DNA from: Hyphomicrobiales bacterium
GTDB lineage: Bacteria > Pseudomonadota > Alphaproteobacteria > Rhizobiales > Xanthobacteraceae
Length of the DNA: 18,689 bases
Assembly: GCA_003164375.1 (NCBI GenBank)
Contig: PLTE01000250.1
Span: 1 to 18,689 of the forward strand
Direction: 5' to 3'
Position numbers and translations under genes: made by a program
The notes under the pieces: model-generated
The model's input: only the letters and a program-made list of their open reading frames with translations
Told to the model about the DNA's origin: nothing
The model's database searches: none
Shown here: piece by piece, positions 1-7,728 of the stretch
Layout of the letters: each line of letters opens with the position of its first letter
Position numbering within the stretch: the stretch's first letter is position 1

Positions 1-351
1 TGTCTCACCCGAAGGGTGCAGTCCAATAGTTAGGTGTCACCGTAATCGCGCAATTGCATATTGCCTCCATGCCGCAGGAAATTGCCCCGTCGCTGCCTGC
101 GCTTTGCTTCTCAAGCATAAAGCACCTTCGACGTAATAAAGCGTGCCGGGCCGTTCATTGAGTCTCAGGAAGAATTTGAGCAATAACCGACGGAGGTTTT
201 GCGCCAACCGCCGGCATAACCGCATGTCGTCGATTGTGAGTTGGTGTATGCGGAGCAATTATTGCAAAGTCATGCCGTTCGCGATGGCTGCGCGGCAATC
301 GAATTCGCGGAAGCCACTGCCTTGGTGGCCTCGATTTCATAGGTAAAGCTT
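1..351. other. Window edge, no gene supported
   Basis: I see no convincing coding region here. Open frames on both strands are short, have no good ribosome binding site and resemble no family I know. Base composition looks less G+C-rich than the rest of the window, and a 35-codon plus-strand frame ending near 343 has a protein-like composition. This could be decayed or acquired DNA, but nothing shows that directly. A small hairpin (CACCC/GGGTG) lies at 6-18. Confidence 0.4.
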
Positions 352-735
352 TCAGCGTATCGGCTCGACCCATTGAGCGCGCGAGGCCCCCGGCTCGAAG
401 GGATCGCCGAAGTACTGGGTTTCACGGGCAACCTTGTCGTCTTTGAACTCCATGATACTCACCGTGTAAGACGGCACGCCGTCGTAGGTAAGGATGAATT
501 CAGTGACCCAAAGGTCGGCGGCACCGAGTACGCGCCGCACCACAAAGCGCTTTTTGTTCGGCTGCGCAAAACGAGACGCCTGAATATTACGCCGCCCGCG
601 GATCCGCTCACCGGACTGCGGGTACTCGAGCACTGCATCGTCATGGTAAATCTCGTGCTCTGCCTCGAAATCATTCGCGTCCGAGGCTGCCCAGTGGCGA
701 TCCAAAGCCGCTCGAATGTCCCGGTCTGCAGTCAT
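352..735 (-). CDS. SnoaL-like / NTF2-fold protein
   Basis: This 127-residue protein has the length and layout of the SnoaL-like (NTF2 fold) family. An N-terminal helix (DIRAALDRHWAASDANDF) is followed by an acidic H-x-DDAVLEYPQSGERIRGR segment that lines the pocket in this family, then strands ending in FGDPFEP. Members are small cone-shaped proteins acting as polyketide cyclases, isomerases or stress-linked binding proteins, so the reaction cannot be assigned. The ATG at 735 follows a purine-rich GAGAAG. The gene lies 84 bp downstream of the cyclase-family hydrolase on the same strand and probably shares its transcript. No signal peptide is visible, so it should be cytoplasmic, unlike its exported neighbour. 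The family call is fairly sure; the role is unknown. Confidence 0.8.
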   Translation of the reverse strand: MTADRDIRAALDRHWAASDANDFEAEHEIYHDDAVLEYPQSGERIRGRRNIQASRFAQPNKKRFVVRRVLGAADLWVTEFILTYDGVPSYTVSIMEFKDDKVARETQYFGDPFEPGASRAQWVEPIR

Positions 736-819
736 TGTCTTCTCTCACATCACGGTGCCGGGCACTTTTCACTCAAAAGGACATTCGTGGGCACTAATGA
801 AATGTCCGCCCGACGCGGG

Positions 820-1647
820 CTACGGCAAAACCGCAAACGCCCGCGCCGGGAAGCCCAAGCCGTTTTCCACTTTTGGCCAGGTTACCACGACCAGCGCGCC
901 GGTCGGGGGCACCTTGTCGAGATTGGCCATGACCTCGATCTGATAATGGCCGTGCTGCAAGATATAAGTCTCGGAATCCATCTTGTCGGTCGTGTCGGTG
1001 TCCATCGATTCGTGGCCGGTCGCGGTCACGCCGCGTTGCTCATAGAGATATTTGATGGTTTCGAAGGCCCAGGCCGGGAACGGCTGGCGCTTGAAGCGCT
1101 CGGGGTCTTTGTCCCAGTCCTTATACATGTCGGTGCGCAGCGCCGCGAAGGCGCCTTTGGGCACGCGGCCGTGCTGGCGCTCCCAGGCTTTGAGATCGGC
1201 GACCGAGAAAGCGTGATTGGGATCCTTGGCGAGGTAGGGCGTGTCGTCGAGCACGACGAGGCGCAAAATCATCTCTTTGAGCGGAATCTTGTCCATGGTG
1301 ATGCCGGTTTCGGCAAAATGCGCCGGCGGATCGACATGGGTGCCGTATTGCCCGACCATTTGGTAATAAGTGGCGCGAAACTCGTCCTTGGCGATGGTAT
1401 AGGCCTCGCCGGTTTTCGGATCGGCCGCGGCTGAGAATTTCGCCTGGCCGAATCCGGCCCAGACCGGCGTTTCGGGACCGAAGACGTGGGTCAGGTCGAC
1501 GAATTGTTTGGCGGCAATAACGCGATAGGCATGATCGAGATCGGTTTCGGCCCGCGCCGGGGCCGCCAGTATCATTGTCAGCATCATTGCCACGTAAACC
1601 GCAGCGGCCGTCGCGTAATCGACACGAGGATGAACGGAACGGCGCAT
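820..1647 (-). CDS. Exported cyclase-family (kynurenine formamidase-like) hydrolase
   Basis: The 275-residue product matches the cyclase family (PF04199), metal-dependent hydrolases that include bacterial kynurenine formamidase. The signature GTHVDPPAH is at residues 102-110, with metal ligands expected at H104, D106 and H110, and a second conserved block is GHESMD near 211-216. Residues 1-33 form a signal peptide (basic start, hydrophobic VYVAMMLTMILAA, cleavage after ARA), so it should act in the periplasm. I chose ATG 1647 because GGGGAG lies 6 bases upstream; a GTG at 1671 is possible but has no comparable site. It is divergent from the Mo-hydroxylase operon across a 94-bp gap holding a palindrome, and precedes the SnoaL-like gene. 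An exported formamidase is unlikely to serve tryptophan breakdown. Substrate unknown. Confidence 0.88.
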   Translation of the reverse strand: MRRSVHPRVDYATAAAVYVAMMLTMILAAPARAETDLDHAYRVIAAKQFVDLTHVFGPETPVWAGFGQAKFSAAADPKTGEAYTIAKDEFRATYYQMVGQYGTHVDPPAHFAETGITMDKIPLKEMILRLVVLDDTPYLAKDPNHAFSVADLKAWERQHGRVPKGAFAALRTDMYKDWDKDPERFKRQPFPAWAFETIKYLYEQRGVTATGHESMDTDTTDKMDSETYILQHGHYQIEVMANLDKVPPTGALVVVTWPKVENGLGFPARAFAVLP

Positions 1648-1681
1648 CGAACTTCTCCCCTGTTCAAGCACGGGTCGTGTC

Positions 1682-1694
1682 CGCTAACTTAGCG
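1682..1694. promoter_or_regulatory. Palindrome in divergent promoter region
   Basis: CGCTAA, one base, then TTAGCG forms a perfect 13-bp inverted repeat between the cyclase gene and the cytochrome gene. The position suits a regulator of either or both units. No regulator gene is adjacent, so the binding protein is unknown. Confidence 0.4.
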
Positions 1695-1710
1695 CGGCGC
1701 GCCCGCCAAC

Positions 1711-1735
1711 GGAACTTCGCTATGGCCGGACCGTT
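1711..1735 (+). promoter_or_regulatory. Candidate EcfG (general stress) promoter
   Basis: GGAAC (1711-1715), a 16-base spacer and CGTT (1732-1735) match the alphaproteobacterial EcfG sigma-factor consensus exactly. Transcription would start near 1741-1744, just before the cytochrome c gene. That would leave ATG 1742 at or beyond the 5' end of the mRNA and would favour the TTG at 1763 as start. Confidence 0.55.
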
Positions 1736-1741
1736 GGAGGG

Positions 1742-3184
1742 ATGCCGGGGGAGCGAGCGGGATTGCGGGTCACGCCATTGCGGTTCATAAGATTTGCCAC
1801 CGTTTGTTGCTTCGTCCTCGTGTTCGCGGCCGGTATTTTCGCGACCGCCGCGTGGCAACCTGCCATAGCGCCGATAAATCCGCCGCTCGCGACGAGTTTT
1901 GCTCCCGACGTGGTCAAACGCGGCGCCGAACTTGCCGCCATCGGCGATTGCGCCGTCTGTCATACCGCGCCGGCCGGCCGCATATTCGCCGGCGGCCGCG
2001 CCATCGCGACGCCGTTCGGCACCATCTACTCCACCAACATCACGCCCGACGCCGAAACCGGAATCGGCACCTGGTCCGAAGCGGCATTCCAACGCGCCTT
2101 GCGCAACGGCGTAGCGCGTGACGGCAGCTATCTTTATCCGGCATTCCCCTACGATCATTTCACGCTCGTGTCCGATGACGACGACAAGGCGCTCTATGCC
2201 TTTCTGATGACGCGCACGCCGGTCCAGGCGCCGGCATTGACCAACGATTTGCCGTTTCCGCTCAAGGTGCGGCCGGTGTTGTACGGCTGGAATCTATTGT
2301 TCCTGCGGCGGGGGCCGTACCGCGCCGATCCTGCCCATGACGAGGCCTGGAATCGCGGCGCCTATCTCGTCGATGGGCTCGGCCATTGCGGCGATTGCCA
2401 CACGCCGCGAAACCTCTTCGGCGCCGAGCAGCGCGATCGAAGATTTGCCGGCGGCGCCGCGGAAGGCTGGACCGCCTATGCGCTCGATGCAGCCTCGCCG
2501 GCGCCGGTGCCGTGGACAGCGGAAGCGCTCACGCAATATCTCGGTCGCGGCTTCGCCGCACAGCACGGCGTGCCACGCGGTCCGATGGCGGACATCGCAA
2601 GCGACCTGCGCAGCGTTCCGGCCGACGACATTCGCGCTATCGCGATTTACGTCGCCGCGCAGATGGGAAGTCACGGTCCGGAGCGAACGCAAATCGCGCA
2701 GCAGGTCGTGACCCAAAACGCGCGCGGCACGTTGGTGGTGGGCAACTCGGCCGACAGCCAAGCCGATACGTTTCACCTCGCCGCGCCCGACGGCGAAGGC
2801 GCTCTGATCTATCTCGGAGCCTGCGCCGGTTGCCATCAAGGTCCGCGCGCCATGCCCTATGGCGGTATCGATCTTTCGCTCTCCAGTACGGTCAGCGCAC
2901 CAAGTGCGGATAATTTCATCAATGTCGTGCTCTACGGCCTGCCGGCCGCCGAGGCGGCGCACGCGCCGATCATGCCGGGCTTTGCCAACGCCATGAACGA
3001 CAGTCAAGTTGCGGCGCTGGCGCGCTACGTACGCGCTCATTTCACCGACCAGGCGCCTTGGAGCGGCATTGAAAAAAACGTAACTGCGACTCGAAGCGCC
3101 GCACGCGCCGCGACGGTCGATCATGGACCGCCGAGCGGTCTTCCCGGCACCAGTCAACGGACAACCCATGAAGCTCAACGTTAA
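1742..3184 (+). CDS. Triheme cytochrome c subunit of periplasmic Mo dehydrogenase
   Basis: The 480-residue protein has three CxxCH heme-c sites: CAVCH at 70-74, CGDCH at 216-220 and CAGCH at 361-365. This is the layout of the cytochrome subunits of membrane-associated alcohol/aldehyde dehydrogenases and of periplasmic molybdenum hydroxylases. A hydrophobic segment at about 13-37 is a signal peptide or anchor. It should take electrons from the adjacent Fe-S subunit and pass them to the respiratory chain. The C-terminal 40 residues are low in complexity, and their coding DNA overlaps the next gene by 17 bp. Start choice is open: GGAGG ends only one base before ATG 1742, too close, while TTG 1763 has GGGGGAG 9 bases upstream and fits the candidate promoter. 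Family call strong; substrate of the complex unknown. Confidence 0.9.
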   Translation: MPGERAGLRVTPLRFIRFATVCCFVLVFAAGIFATAAWQPAIAPINPPLATSFAPDVVKRGAELAAIGDCAVCHTAPAGRIFAGGRAIATPFGTIYSTNITPDAETGIGTWSEAAFQRALRNGVARDGSYLYPAFPYDHFTLVSDDDDKALYAFLMTRTPVQAPALTNDLPFPLKVRPVLYGWNLLFLRRGPYRADPAHDEAWNRGAYLVDGLGHCGDCHTPRNLFGAEQRDRRFAGGAAEGWTAYALDAASPAPVPWTAEALTQYLGRGFAAQHGVPRGPMADIASDLRSVPADDIRAIAIYVAAQMGSHGPERTQIAQQVVTQNARGTLVVGNSADSQADTFHLAAPDGEGALIYLGACAGCHQGPRAMPYGGIDLSLSSTVSAPSADNFINVVLYGLPAAEAAHAPIMPGFANAMNDSQVAALARYVRAHFTDQAPWSGIEKNVTATRSAARAATVDHGPPSGLPGTSQRTTHEAQR

Positions 3185-3647
3185 TCAGCAACGGCACGAC
3201 GTCGACGTCGATCCGCGCACGCCGCTGCTTTACGTGCTGCGCGGCGAGCTGAAGCTCAATGCGGCGAAGTTCGGCTGCGGCCTTGGCCAGTGCGGCGCCT
3301 GCACGGTGCTGGTCGACGGCGAACCGGTATTCTCCTGCGTGACGCCGATCGCGCTGTTGGCCGATAAAGAGATTACGACGCTCGAAGGGCTCGGCACGCT
3401 GGAAGAGCCGGCGCCGATCCAGCGCGCTTTTATCGAGACGCAAGCCGCGCAGTGCGGCTATTGCATTGCCGGCATGATGGTGCGGGCGCACGCACTGTTG
3501 CAGAAAAATCCGCAGGCGAGCGACGCGGACATTCGCGCCTGGCTCGAACCCAATCTGTGCCGCTGCGGCACCCATATGCGAATCCTGCGCGCCATCCACC
3601 GTGCGCAAGCGATTATGCGGACGGCGCAGGCGGGAGACGCCGGATGA
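3168..3647 (+). CDS. [2Fe-2S] subunit of molybdenum hydroxylase
   Basis: This is the small iron-sulfur subunit of the xanthine oxidase family, 159 residues from ATG 3168. The plant-ferredoxin-type cluster is held by C37, C42, C45 and C57 (CGLGQCGAC then SC), and the second, Mo-proximal cluster by C96, C99, C131 and C133 (CGYC and CRC). Both clusters have their usual full set of ligands. An upstream in-frame ATG at 3123 would add 15 residues that do not look like the family, so I prefer 3168; ribosome binding is weak at both, which suggests coupling to the overlapping cytochrome gene. It has no signal peptide and probably crosses the membrane bound to the Tat-exported large subunit. Its stop overlaps the next start as ATGA. 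Confidence 0.93.
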   Translation: MKLNVNQQRHDVDVDPRTPLLYVLRGELKLNAAKFGCGLGQCGACTVLVDGEPVFSCVTPIALLADKEITTLEGLGTLEEPAPIQRAFIETQAAQCGYCIAGMMVRAHALLQKNPQASDADIRAWLEPNLCRCGTHMRILRAIHRAQAIMRTAQAGDAG

Positions 3648-5899
3648 GCCGCGATCCAATCGTCATCTCGCGCCGCGCGGTCGTCGTCGGATCGGGCGCG
3701 CTGATTTTCAGCTTTGCTGCGGCAGACCCTCTCTCGGCGCAACAAAGCGGCGCGGCGCCGGCCGCGGCGCCGCAACCGAGCCCGCCGCCGCTCCCAGGCA
3801 GCCTCAAGCAGTCGCCGTTCCTTGATTCCTGGATTCGCATCGACGCCGACGGCGCCATCACCGTCCTGACCGGCAAGGCCGAGCTCGGCCAGGGCATCAA
3901 GACGGCGCTGTTGCAAATCGCCGCCGAGCAATTGGACGCAGATCTCGGGCAGATCAAGCTCATCACCGCTGACACCGGGCTGACGCCGAACGAGGGTTAC
4001 ACGTCCGGCAGTCATTCGATGCAGGACTCTGGCACCGCGATCCTCAACGCCGCGGCGCAGGTGCGGCAAATTCTGGTCGCGGAAGCGGCACAGCGCGCCG
4101 GCGTGCCACCCGAGCAAATGCGGACGGAGAATGCGGCGGTTGTCGCGCCCGATGGCCGCCGCTTCGGCTATGGCGAATTGGTATCGGCGCAGCTTCTGCA
4201 CGTTCAGGCGGGGGCGCAATCGCCCTGGAAGAATCCGAGCCAGTACAAAGTCATGGACCGGCGCATTCCGCGCGTCGACATACCCGCCAAAATGACGGGA
4301 GGGGCGGCCTATGTCCAGGATATGCGTCCCGAGGGCATGCTCCACGCCCGCATGGTTCGTCCGCCGAGCTACGGCGCGCAGCTCGTCAGCGTCGACACAT
4401 CGGCCGTCGCGACCATGCCGGGCGTGGTCAAGATCGTCCGCGACGGTAGCTTCCTTGCCGTCATTGCCGAACACGAATTTCAGGCGATCGAAGCGATGCG
4501 TTCGCTCGCGGCGGCGGTGCGCTGGCAGGAGACGGCAAAATTGCCGGACTCAGCCGGTCTGCCCGCGTTTCTGATCGGGCTGCCATCGCACGACATCACC
4601 GTGCTCGATCAGCGGCAGCCCGGCGCCGGCGGCACGAAATCGCTTTCGGCCAGCTACAGCCGGCCTTATCTGTCGCACGGTTCGATCGGGCCGTCCTGTG
4701 CGGTGGCGCAACTCGAGAACGATACGCTCACGGTCTGGACCCACACTCAGGGCGTTTTCCCGGACCGCGATGCGATTGCCGAGATGCTGCGCATGCCGAA
4801 GGAGAAGGTTCGCTGTATCCATGCCGAAGGCTCAGGCTGTTACGGTCATAACGGCGCCGACGACGCCGCGGGCGACGCCGCGTTGCTGGCGCGCGCCATG
4901 CCGGGTCGGCCGGTGCGCGTGCAATGGACGCGCGAGCAGGAGCACGCCTGGGAGCCGTACGGTCCGGCGATGCTGGTCAAGGTCAGCGCCGCTCTGGACG
5001 ATGGCGGCAGCATCGTCGATTGGAACTATGGAGTCTGGAGCAATACGCATTCGATGCGACCGGGAAGCGCTGGCTCGCTCCTTGCGGCGCGTTATCTGGC
5101 CGAGCCGTTTCCCGAGCCGGCGCCAAAGCCCATTCCAATGCCGGAAGGCGGCGGCGATCGCAATTCCATCCCGCTCTATAAATTCCCGAGCGCGCGCGTG
5201 ATCTCTCATTTTCTCCCTGACATGCCGGTGCGGGTATCGGCGTTGCGCGCGCTCGGCGCTTACATGAATATCTTCGCCATCGAAAGCTTCATGGACGAAC
5301 TCGCCGGCAACGCCGGCGCCGATCCGGTCGCGTTCCGGCTCAGGCATCTTACCGATCCGCGCGCGCGCGACGTGGTCGCCACCGCGGCCGAGCGTTTCGG
5401 CTGGTCGAACCGACCGCGCGCCGGCGTGTCGGGCCACGGCTATGGCTTTGCCTTCGCGCGCTACAAGAATCTTGCCGCCTATTGCGCCATCGCCTGCGAG
5501 GTCGAAGTCGAGCGCGACAGCGGGCGGGCGCGGATGCTGCGCGCCGTCGCTGCGGTAGACTCCGGCCAGGTGGTCAATGCCGACGGCATCGCCAATCAGA
5601 TCGAAGGCGCCATTCTGCAATCGATGAGCTGGACGTTATATGAAAACGTCAGCTTCGACGACCAGCGGATCACCAGCGTCGACTGGGCGAGCTATCCGGT
5701 GCTGCGCTTTAGTGCGGTGCCCGATGAAATGGAGGTCCACATCATCAATCGGCCGGGCATGCCGTTTTTGGGCAGCGGCGAGGCCGGGCAGGGGCCGGCT
5801 GCGGCGGCAGTGGCCAATGCCGTTGCGGACGCGACCGGTCATCGTTTCCGCGATCTGCCGATTTCCGCCGAACGCATCAAAGCGGCGATCGGCGTTTAG
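3644..5899 (+). CDS. Molybdopterin-binding subunit, isoquinoline 1-oxidoreductase-like
   Basis: The 751-residue catalytic subunit belongs to the xanthine dehydrogenase family, closest in style to IorB-type aldehyde/N-heterocycle oxidoreductases. A twin-arginine signal is visible (SRR at 9-11 followed by AVVVGSGALIFSF), so the folded enzyme should be periplasmic. Family signatures include ELGQG at 80-84 and GSGEAGQGP, where E713 is the expected catalytic glutamate next to molybdenum. The reading frame continues upstream to 3452, but ATG 3644 has GGGAG 7 bases before it and overlaps the previous stop. No FAD subunit is encoded here, so electrons should flow Mo to [2Fe-2S] to heme c. The enzyme would hydroxylate an aldehyde or N-heteroaromatic ring; the substrate cannot be read from the sequence. 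A convergent pirin gene ends 4 bp beyond its stop. Confidence 0.92.
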   Translation: MSRDPIVISRRAVVVGSGALIFSFAAADPLSAQQSGAAPAAAPQPSPPPLPGSLKQSPFLDSWIRIDADGAITVLTGKAELGQGIKTALLQIAAEQLDADLGQIKLITADTGLTPNEGYTSGSHSMQDSGTAILNAAAQVRQILVAEAAQRAGVPPEQMRTENAAVVAPDGRRFGYGELVSAQLLHVQAGAQSPWKNPSQYKVMDRRIPRVDIPAKMTGGAAYVQDMRPEGMLHARMVRPPSYGAQLVSVDTSAVATMPGVVKIVRDGSFLAVIAEHEFQAIEAMRSLAAAVRWQETAKLPDSAGLPAFLIGLPSHDITVLDQRQPGAGGTKSLSASYSRPYLSHGSIGPSCAVAQLENDTLTVWTHTQGVFPDRDAIAEMLRMPKEKVRCIHAEGSGCYGHNGADDAAGDAALLARAMPGRPVRVQWTREQEHAWEPYGPAMLVKVSAALDDGGSIVDWNYGVWSNTHSMRPGSAGSLLAARYLAEPFPEPAPKPIPMPEGGGDRNSIPLYKFPSARVISHFLPDMPVRVSALRALGAYMNIFAIESFMDELAGNAGADPVAFRLRHLTDPRARDVVATAAERFGWSNRPRAGVSGHGYGFAFARYKNLAAYCAIACEVEVERDSGRARMLRAVAAVDSGQVVNADGIANQIEGAILQSMSWTLYENVSFDDQRITSVDWASYPVLRFSAVPDEMEVHIINRPGMPFLGSGEAGQGPAAAAVANAVADATGHRFRDLPISAERIKAAIGV

Positions 5900-5903
5900 A
5901 GCA

Positions 5904-6824
5904 TCACGATTCCGGCAGCGGGATGAACTCGGCGGTATCGCCGGGCACGCTATCGAAGCGGCCGGCTTTCCAATCGGCCTTCGCCGCTTCGATGCGCTCC
6001 TTGCGCGAGGAGACGAAATTCCACCAGATATGGCGCGGCCCGTCCATGGCGGCGCCGCCAACCGCGATGACATGGGCGTCGCTCACCGCCTTCACCGTGA
6101 CGCGGTCGCCGGGCTTGAGGATCAACAGCTTTTCCGGCCCATAACGGTCGCCGCCGATCTCGATCTCGCCCGATATGACATAGACCGCACGTTCCTCGTG
6201 CTCGGCATCGAGCGGCAAAATGGTGCCGGGTTTGAGATGCGCCTCGGCGAACAGCGTATCCCAGGAGGTCACCACCGGCGAACGCAGGCCGTGCAACGCG
6301 CCGGCGACGACGCGCAGTTTAAGTCCGTCGTCGCGCAGTTCGGGAATGTCGGCCGCGGTGGTGTGCGCAAAAGCCGGCGCGGTCTCCTCGTCCTTGACCG
6401 GCAAGGCGACCCATAATTGCAAACCGTGCAGCGGCTCGCCGCCGTCGCGGTGATCGGCGGCGGTGCGTTCGGAATGCACGATGCCGCGTCCGGCGGTCAT
6501 CCAATTGACGGCGCCGGGCCGGATCGGCAGCGCGGTGCCGAGGCTGTCGCGATGCACGATCTCGCCGTCGAACAGATAGGTGACGGTGGCAAGTCCGATA
6601 TGCGGATGCGGCCGCACATCGACGCCGTCGCCGGCGCGAAACACCGCCGGCCCGAAATGGTCGAAGAAGATGAACGGCCCGACCATGCGCGACTGTCCCG
6701 AGGGCAAGGCGCGGTGCACCTGGAAGCCGCCGAGATCGACCGTGCGCGGCACGATGATATGAGCGACGGCGTCGCTCGAACGGGCGTCGCCCAGCGTCGG
6801 GTCTTTACCGGGGAAGAAGCTCAT
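5904..6824 (-). CDS. Pirin family protein
   Basis: A full-length, 306-residue pirin (bicupin). The N-terminal cupin has the pirin metal ligands H73 and H75 (RPHPHIG), H117 and E119 (VHSER), preceded by the hallmark FFDHFGP at 53-59. Known pirins bind Fe or Ni, and some act as quercetin 2,3-dioxygenases or as redox-sensing partners of other proteins, so the role here is open. GGAG lies 6 bases before ATG 6824. The gene is convergent with the Mo-hydroxylase operon and follows the glutathione S-transferase gene after a 76-bp gap that holds a strong hairpin. Pirin and GST genes are both often stress-linked. Family call very sure. Confidence 0.95.
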   Translation of the reverse strand: MSFFPGKDPTLGDARSSDAVAHIIVPRTVDLGGFQVHRALPSGQSRMVGPFIFFDHFGPAVFRAGDGVDVRPHPHIGLATVTYLFDGEIVHRDSLGTALPIRPGAVNWMTAGRGIVHSERTAADHRDGGEPLHGLQLWVALPVKDEETAPAFAHTTAADIPELRDDGLKLRVVAGALHGLRSPVVTSWDTLFAEAHLKPGTILPLDAEHEERAVYVISGEIEIGGDRYGPEKLLILKPGDRVTVKAVSDAHVIAVGGAAMDGPRHIWWNFVSSRKERIEAAKADWKAGRFDSVPGDTAEFIPLPES

Positions 6825-6847
6825 GGCGCACTCCTTCGTTCTGGCTT

Positions 6848-6889
6848 GCCGTCACTCCGGAGCCGCGTCGTGCGGCCCGGAATGACGGC
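6848..6889. repeat. REP-like extragenic hairpin
   Basis: Outer arms GCCGTCACTCCGG (6848-6860) and CCGGAATGACGGC (6877-6889) pair with one mismatch. After a one-base bulge, inner arms GCCGC and GCGGC pair around a 5-base loop, giving about 18 base pairs. Four T follow on the plus strand, the opposite strand to both flanking genes, so a terminator role for them is doubtful. The sequence resembles dispersed palindromes I associate with Bradyrhizobium-type genomes. Confidence 0.6.
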
Positions 6890-6900
6890 TTTTGTCGATG

Positions 6901-7575
6901 TTAAACGGCGTGGAACTGCTGGTCCTTAACGGAATCGACGAGGCCATAGAATACCTCGTTGACCTTGGGCCAGCTCGGCAGCTTTTTTACGTTGTTGAGC
7001 CAACGTTCGACGTTCGGATAGGCCTTAAAGTTGCAGCGGATGACTTCGCCGAGCGTGACCAGCGCGGCGCCGAAATAGTCGGCGATCGTAATATCATTGC
7101 CGCACAGATATTGTTTGTTCGGCCCGATCCAATGGTCGTTGAGGATTTGCAGCCAGCGCTTGGCGTTTTGCTGGCCGAACTCAAGCGTAGCCGCCTGCGC
7201 TTCGTCGCTGCGCCGCTTGAGATGCGGGAATAGCTGCGGATAGGCGAGATTGTAGGCCCATTCGCGATAAAAATTGGTGTTGAGCCAGTCCATGATCTCG
7301 TTGACCTTGGCGCGCTGTTTCAAATCCTTCGGATAGGCGGGCGAGCCGATCTTGTCGGCGAGATATTTGAGGATCGCCGAGCTTTCGGTCAGCCGCAAAT
7401 CACCGTCCTCGATCATCGGCACCAGACTATTTGGATTTAATTCCGTATAGGGCGGTTGGTATTGCTCGCCTGTGAAAAGATCGACCACGACTTCGTCGAC
7501 CGGAATTTTGTTCTCGGCGATGAACAGCCGGACCGGCCGGCTCGTCATCGACACCGGATGCATATAAAGCTTCAT
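6901..7575 (-). CDS. Glutathione S-transferase family protein
   Basis: The 224-residue protein has the two-domain GST layout. Residues 1-80 are a thioredoxin-like domain starting MKLYMHPVSMTSRPVR, with the cis-proline segment NSLVPMIED and the glutathione-binding LTESSAI. The rest is an all-helical domain with the ITIADYFGAALVTLGE helix that caps the fold. GSTs of this theta/beta-like type conjugate glutathione to electrophiles or cleave thioethers; no specific substrate is evident. ATG 7575 is chosen because GGAGG lies 8 bases upstream; the frame continues to 7611 without a better signal. It may be cotranscribed with the pirin gene downstream, although a hairpin separates them. Family call very sure, substrate unknown. 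Confidence 0.93.
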   Translation of the reverse strand: MKLYMHPVSMTSRPVRLFIAENKIPVDEVVVDLFTGEQYQPPYTELNPNSLVPMIEDGDLRLTESSAILKYLADKIGSPAYPKDLKQRAKVNEIMDWLNTNFYREWAYNLAYPQLFPHLKRRSDEAQAATLEFGQQNAKRWLQILNDHWIGPNKQYLCGNDITIADYFGAALVTLGEVIRCNFKAYPNVERWLNNVKKLPSWPKVNEVFYGLVDSVKDQQFHAV

Positions 7576-7681
7576 GTTGTTGTCCTCCCAATCACCATTC
7601 ACTGGGAGCATATTCTAGTCGGTTTTAGAGATAACGCGAATGGTGGCATGCTGCCCACTGCGACCATGCCGGCATAGGCCC

Positions 7682-7703
7682 ACGGTTACATCAATGTGAC
7701 CGT
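7682..7703. promoter_or_regulatory. 22-bp imperfect palindrome upstream of GST
   Basis: ACGGTTACAT and ATGTGACCGT are 10-base arms with one mismatch around a CA centre. It lies between the speE stop (7729) and the GST start (7575). It could be an operator for the GST gene or part of the speE transcript end; no T-run follows on the minus strand, which argues against a simple terminator. Confidence 0.4.
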
Positions 7704-7728
7704 CGCGATCTGTATGGCCGGCCGTGCG

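Noticed and set aside
6..18. CACCC/GGGTG hairpin at the window edge as a terminator or insertion-sequence end
   Set aside because: A 5-bp stem with a 3-base loop and no T-run or partner repeat is too weak to call.
37..373. Several short frames on both strands at the left edge
   Set aside because: They overlap each other, have no good start signals and match no family I know; recorded only as an unassigned region.
373..1434. 353-codon plus-strand frame opposite the SnoaL-like and cyclase genes
   Set aside because: It is antisense to two well-supported genes, and its His/Arg-rich composition is typical of a shadow frame in G+C-rich DNA.
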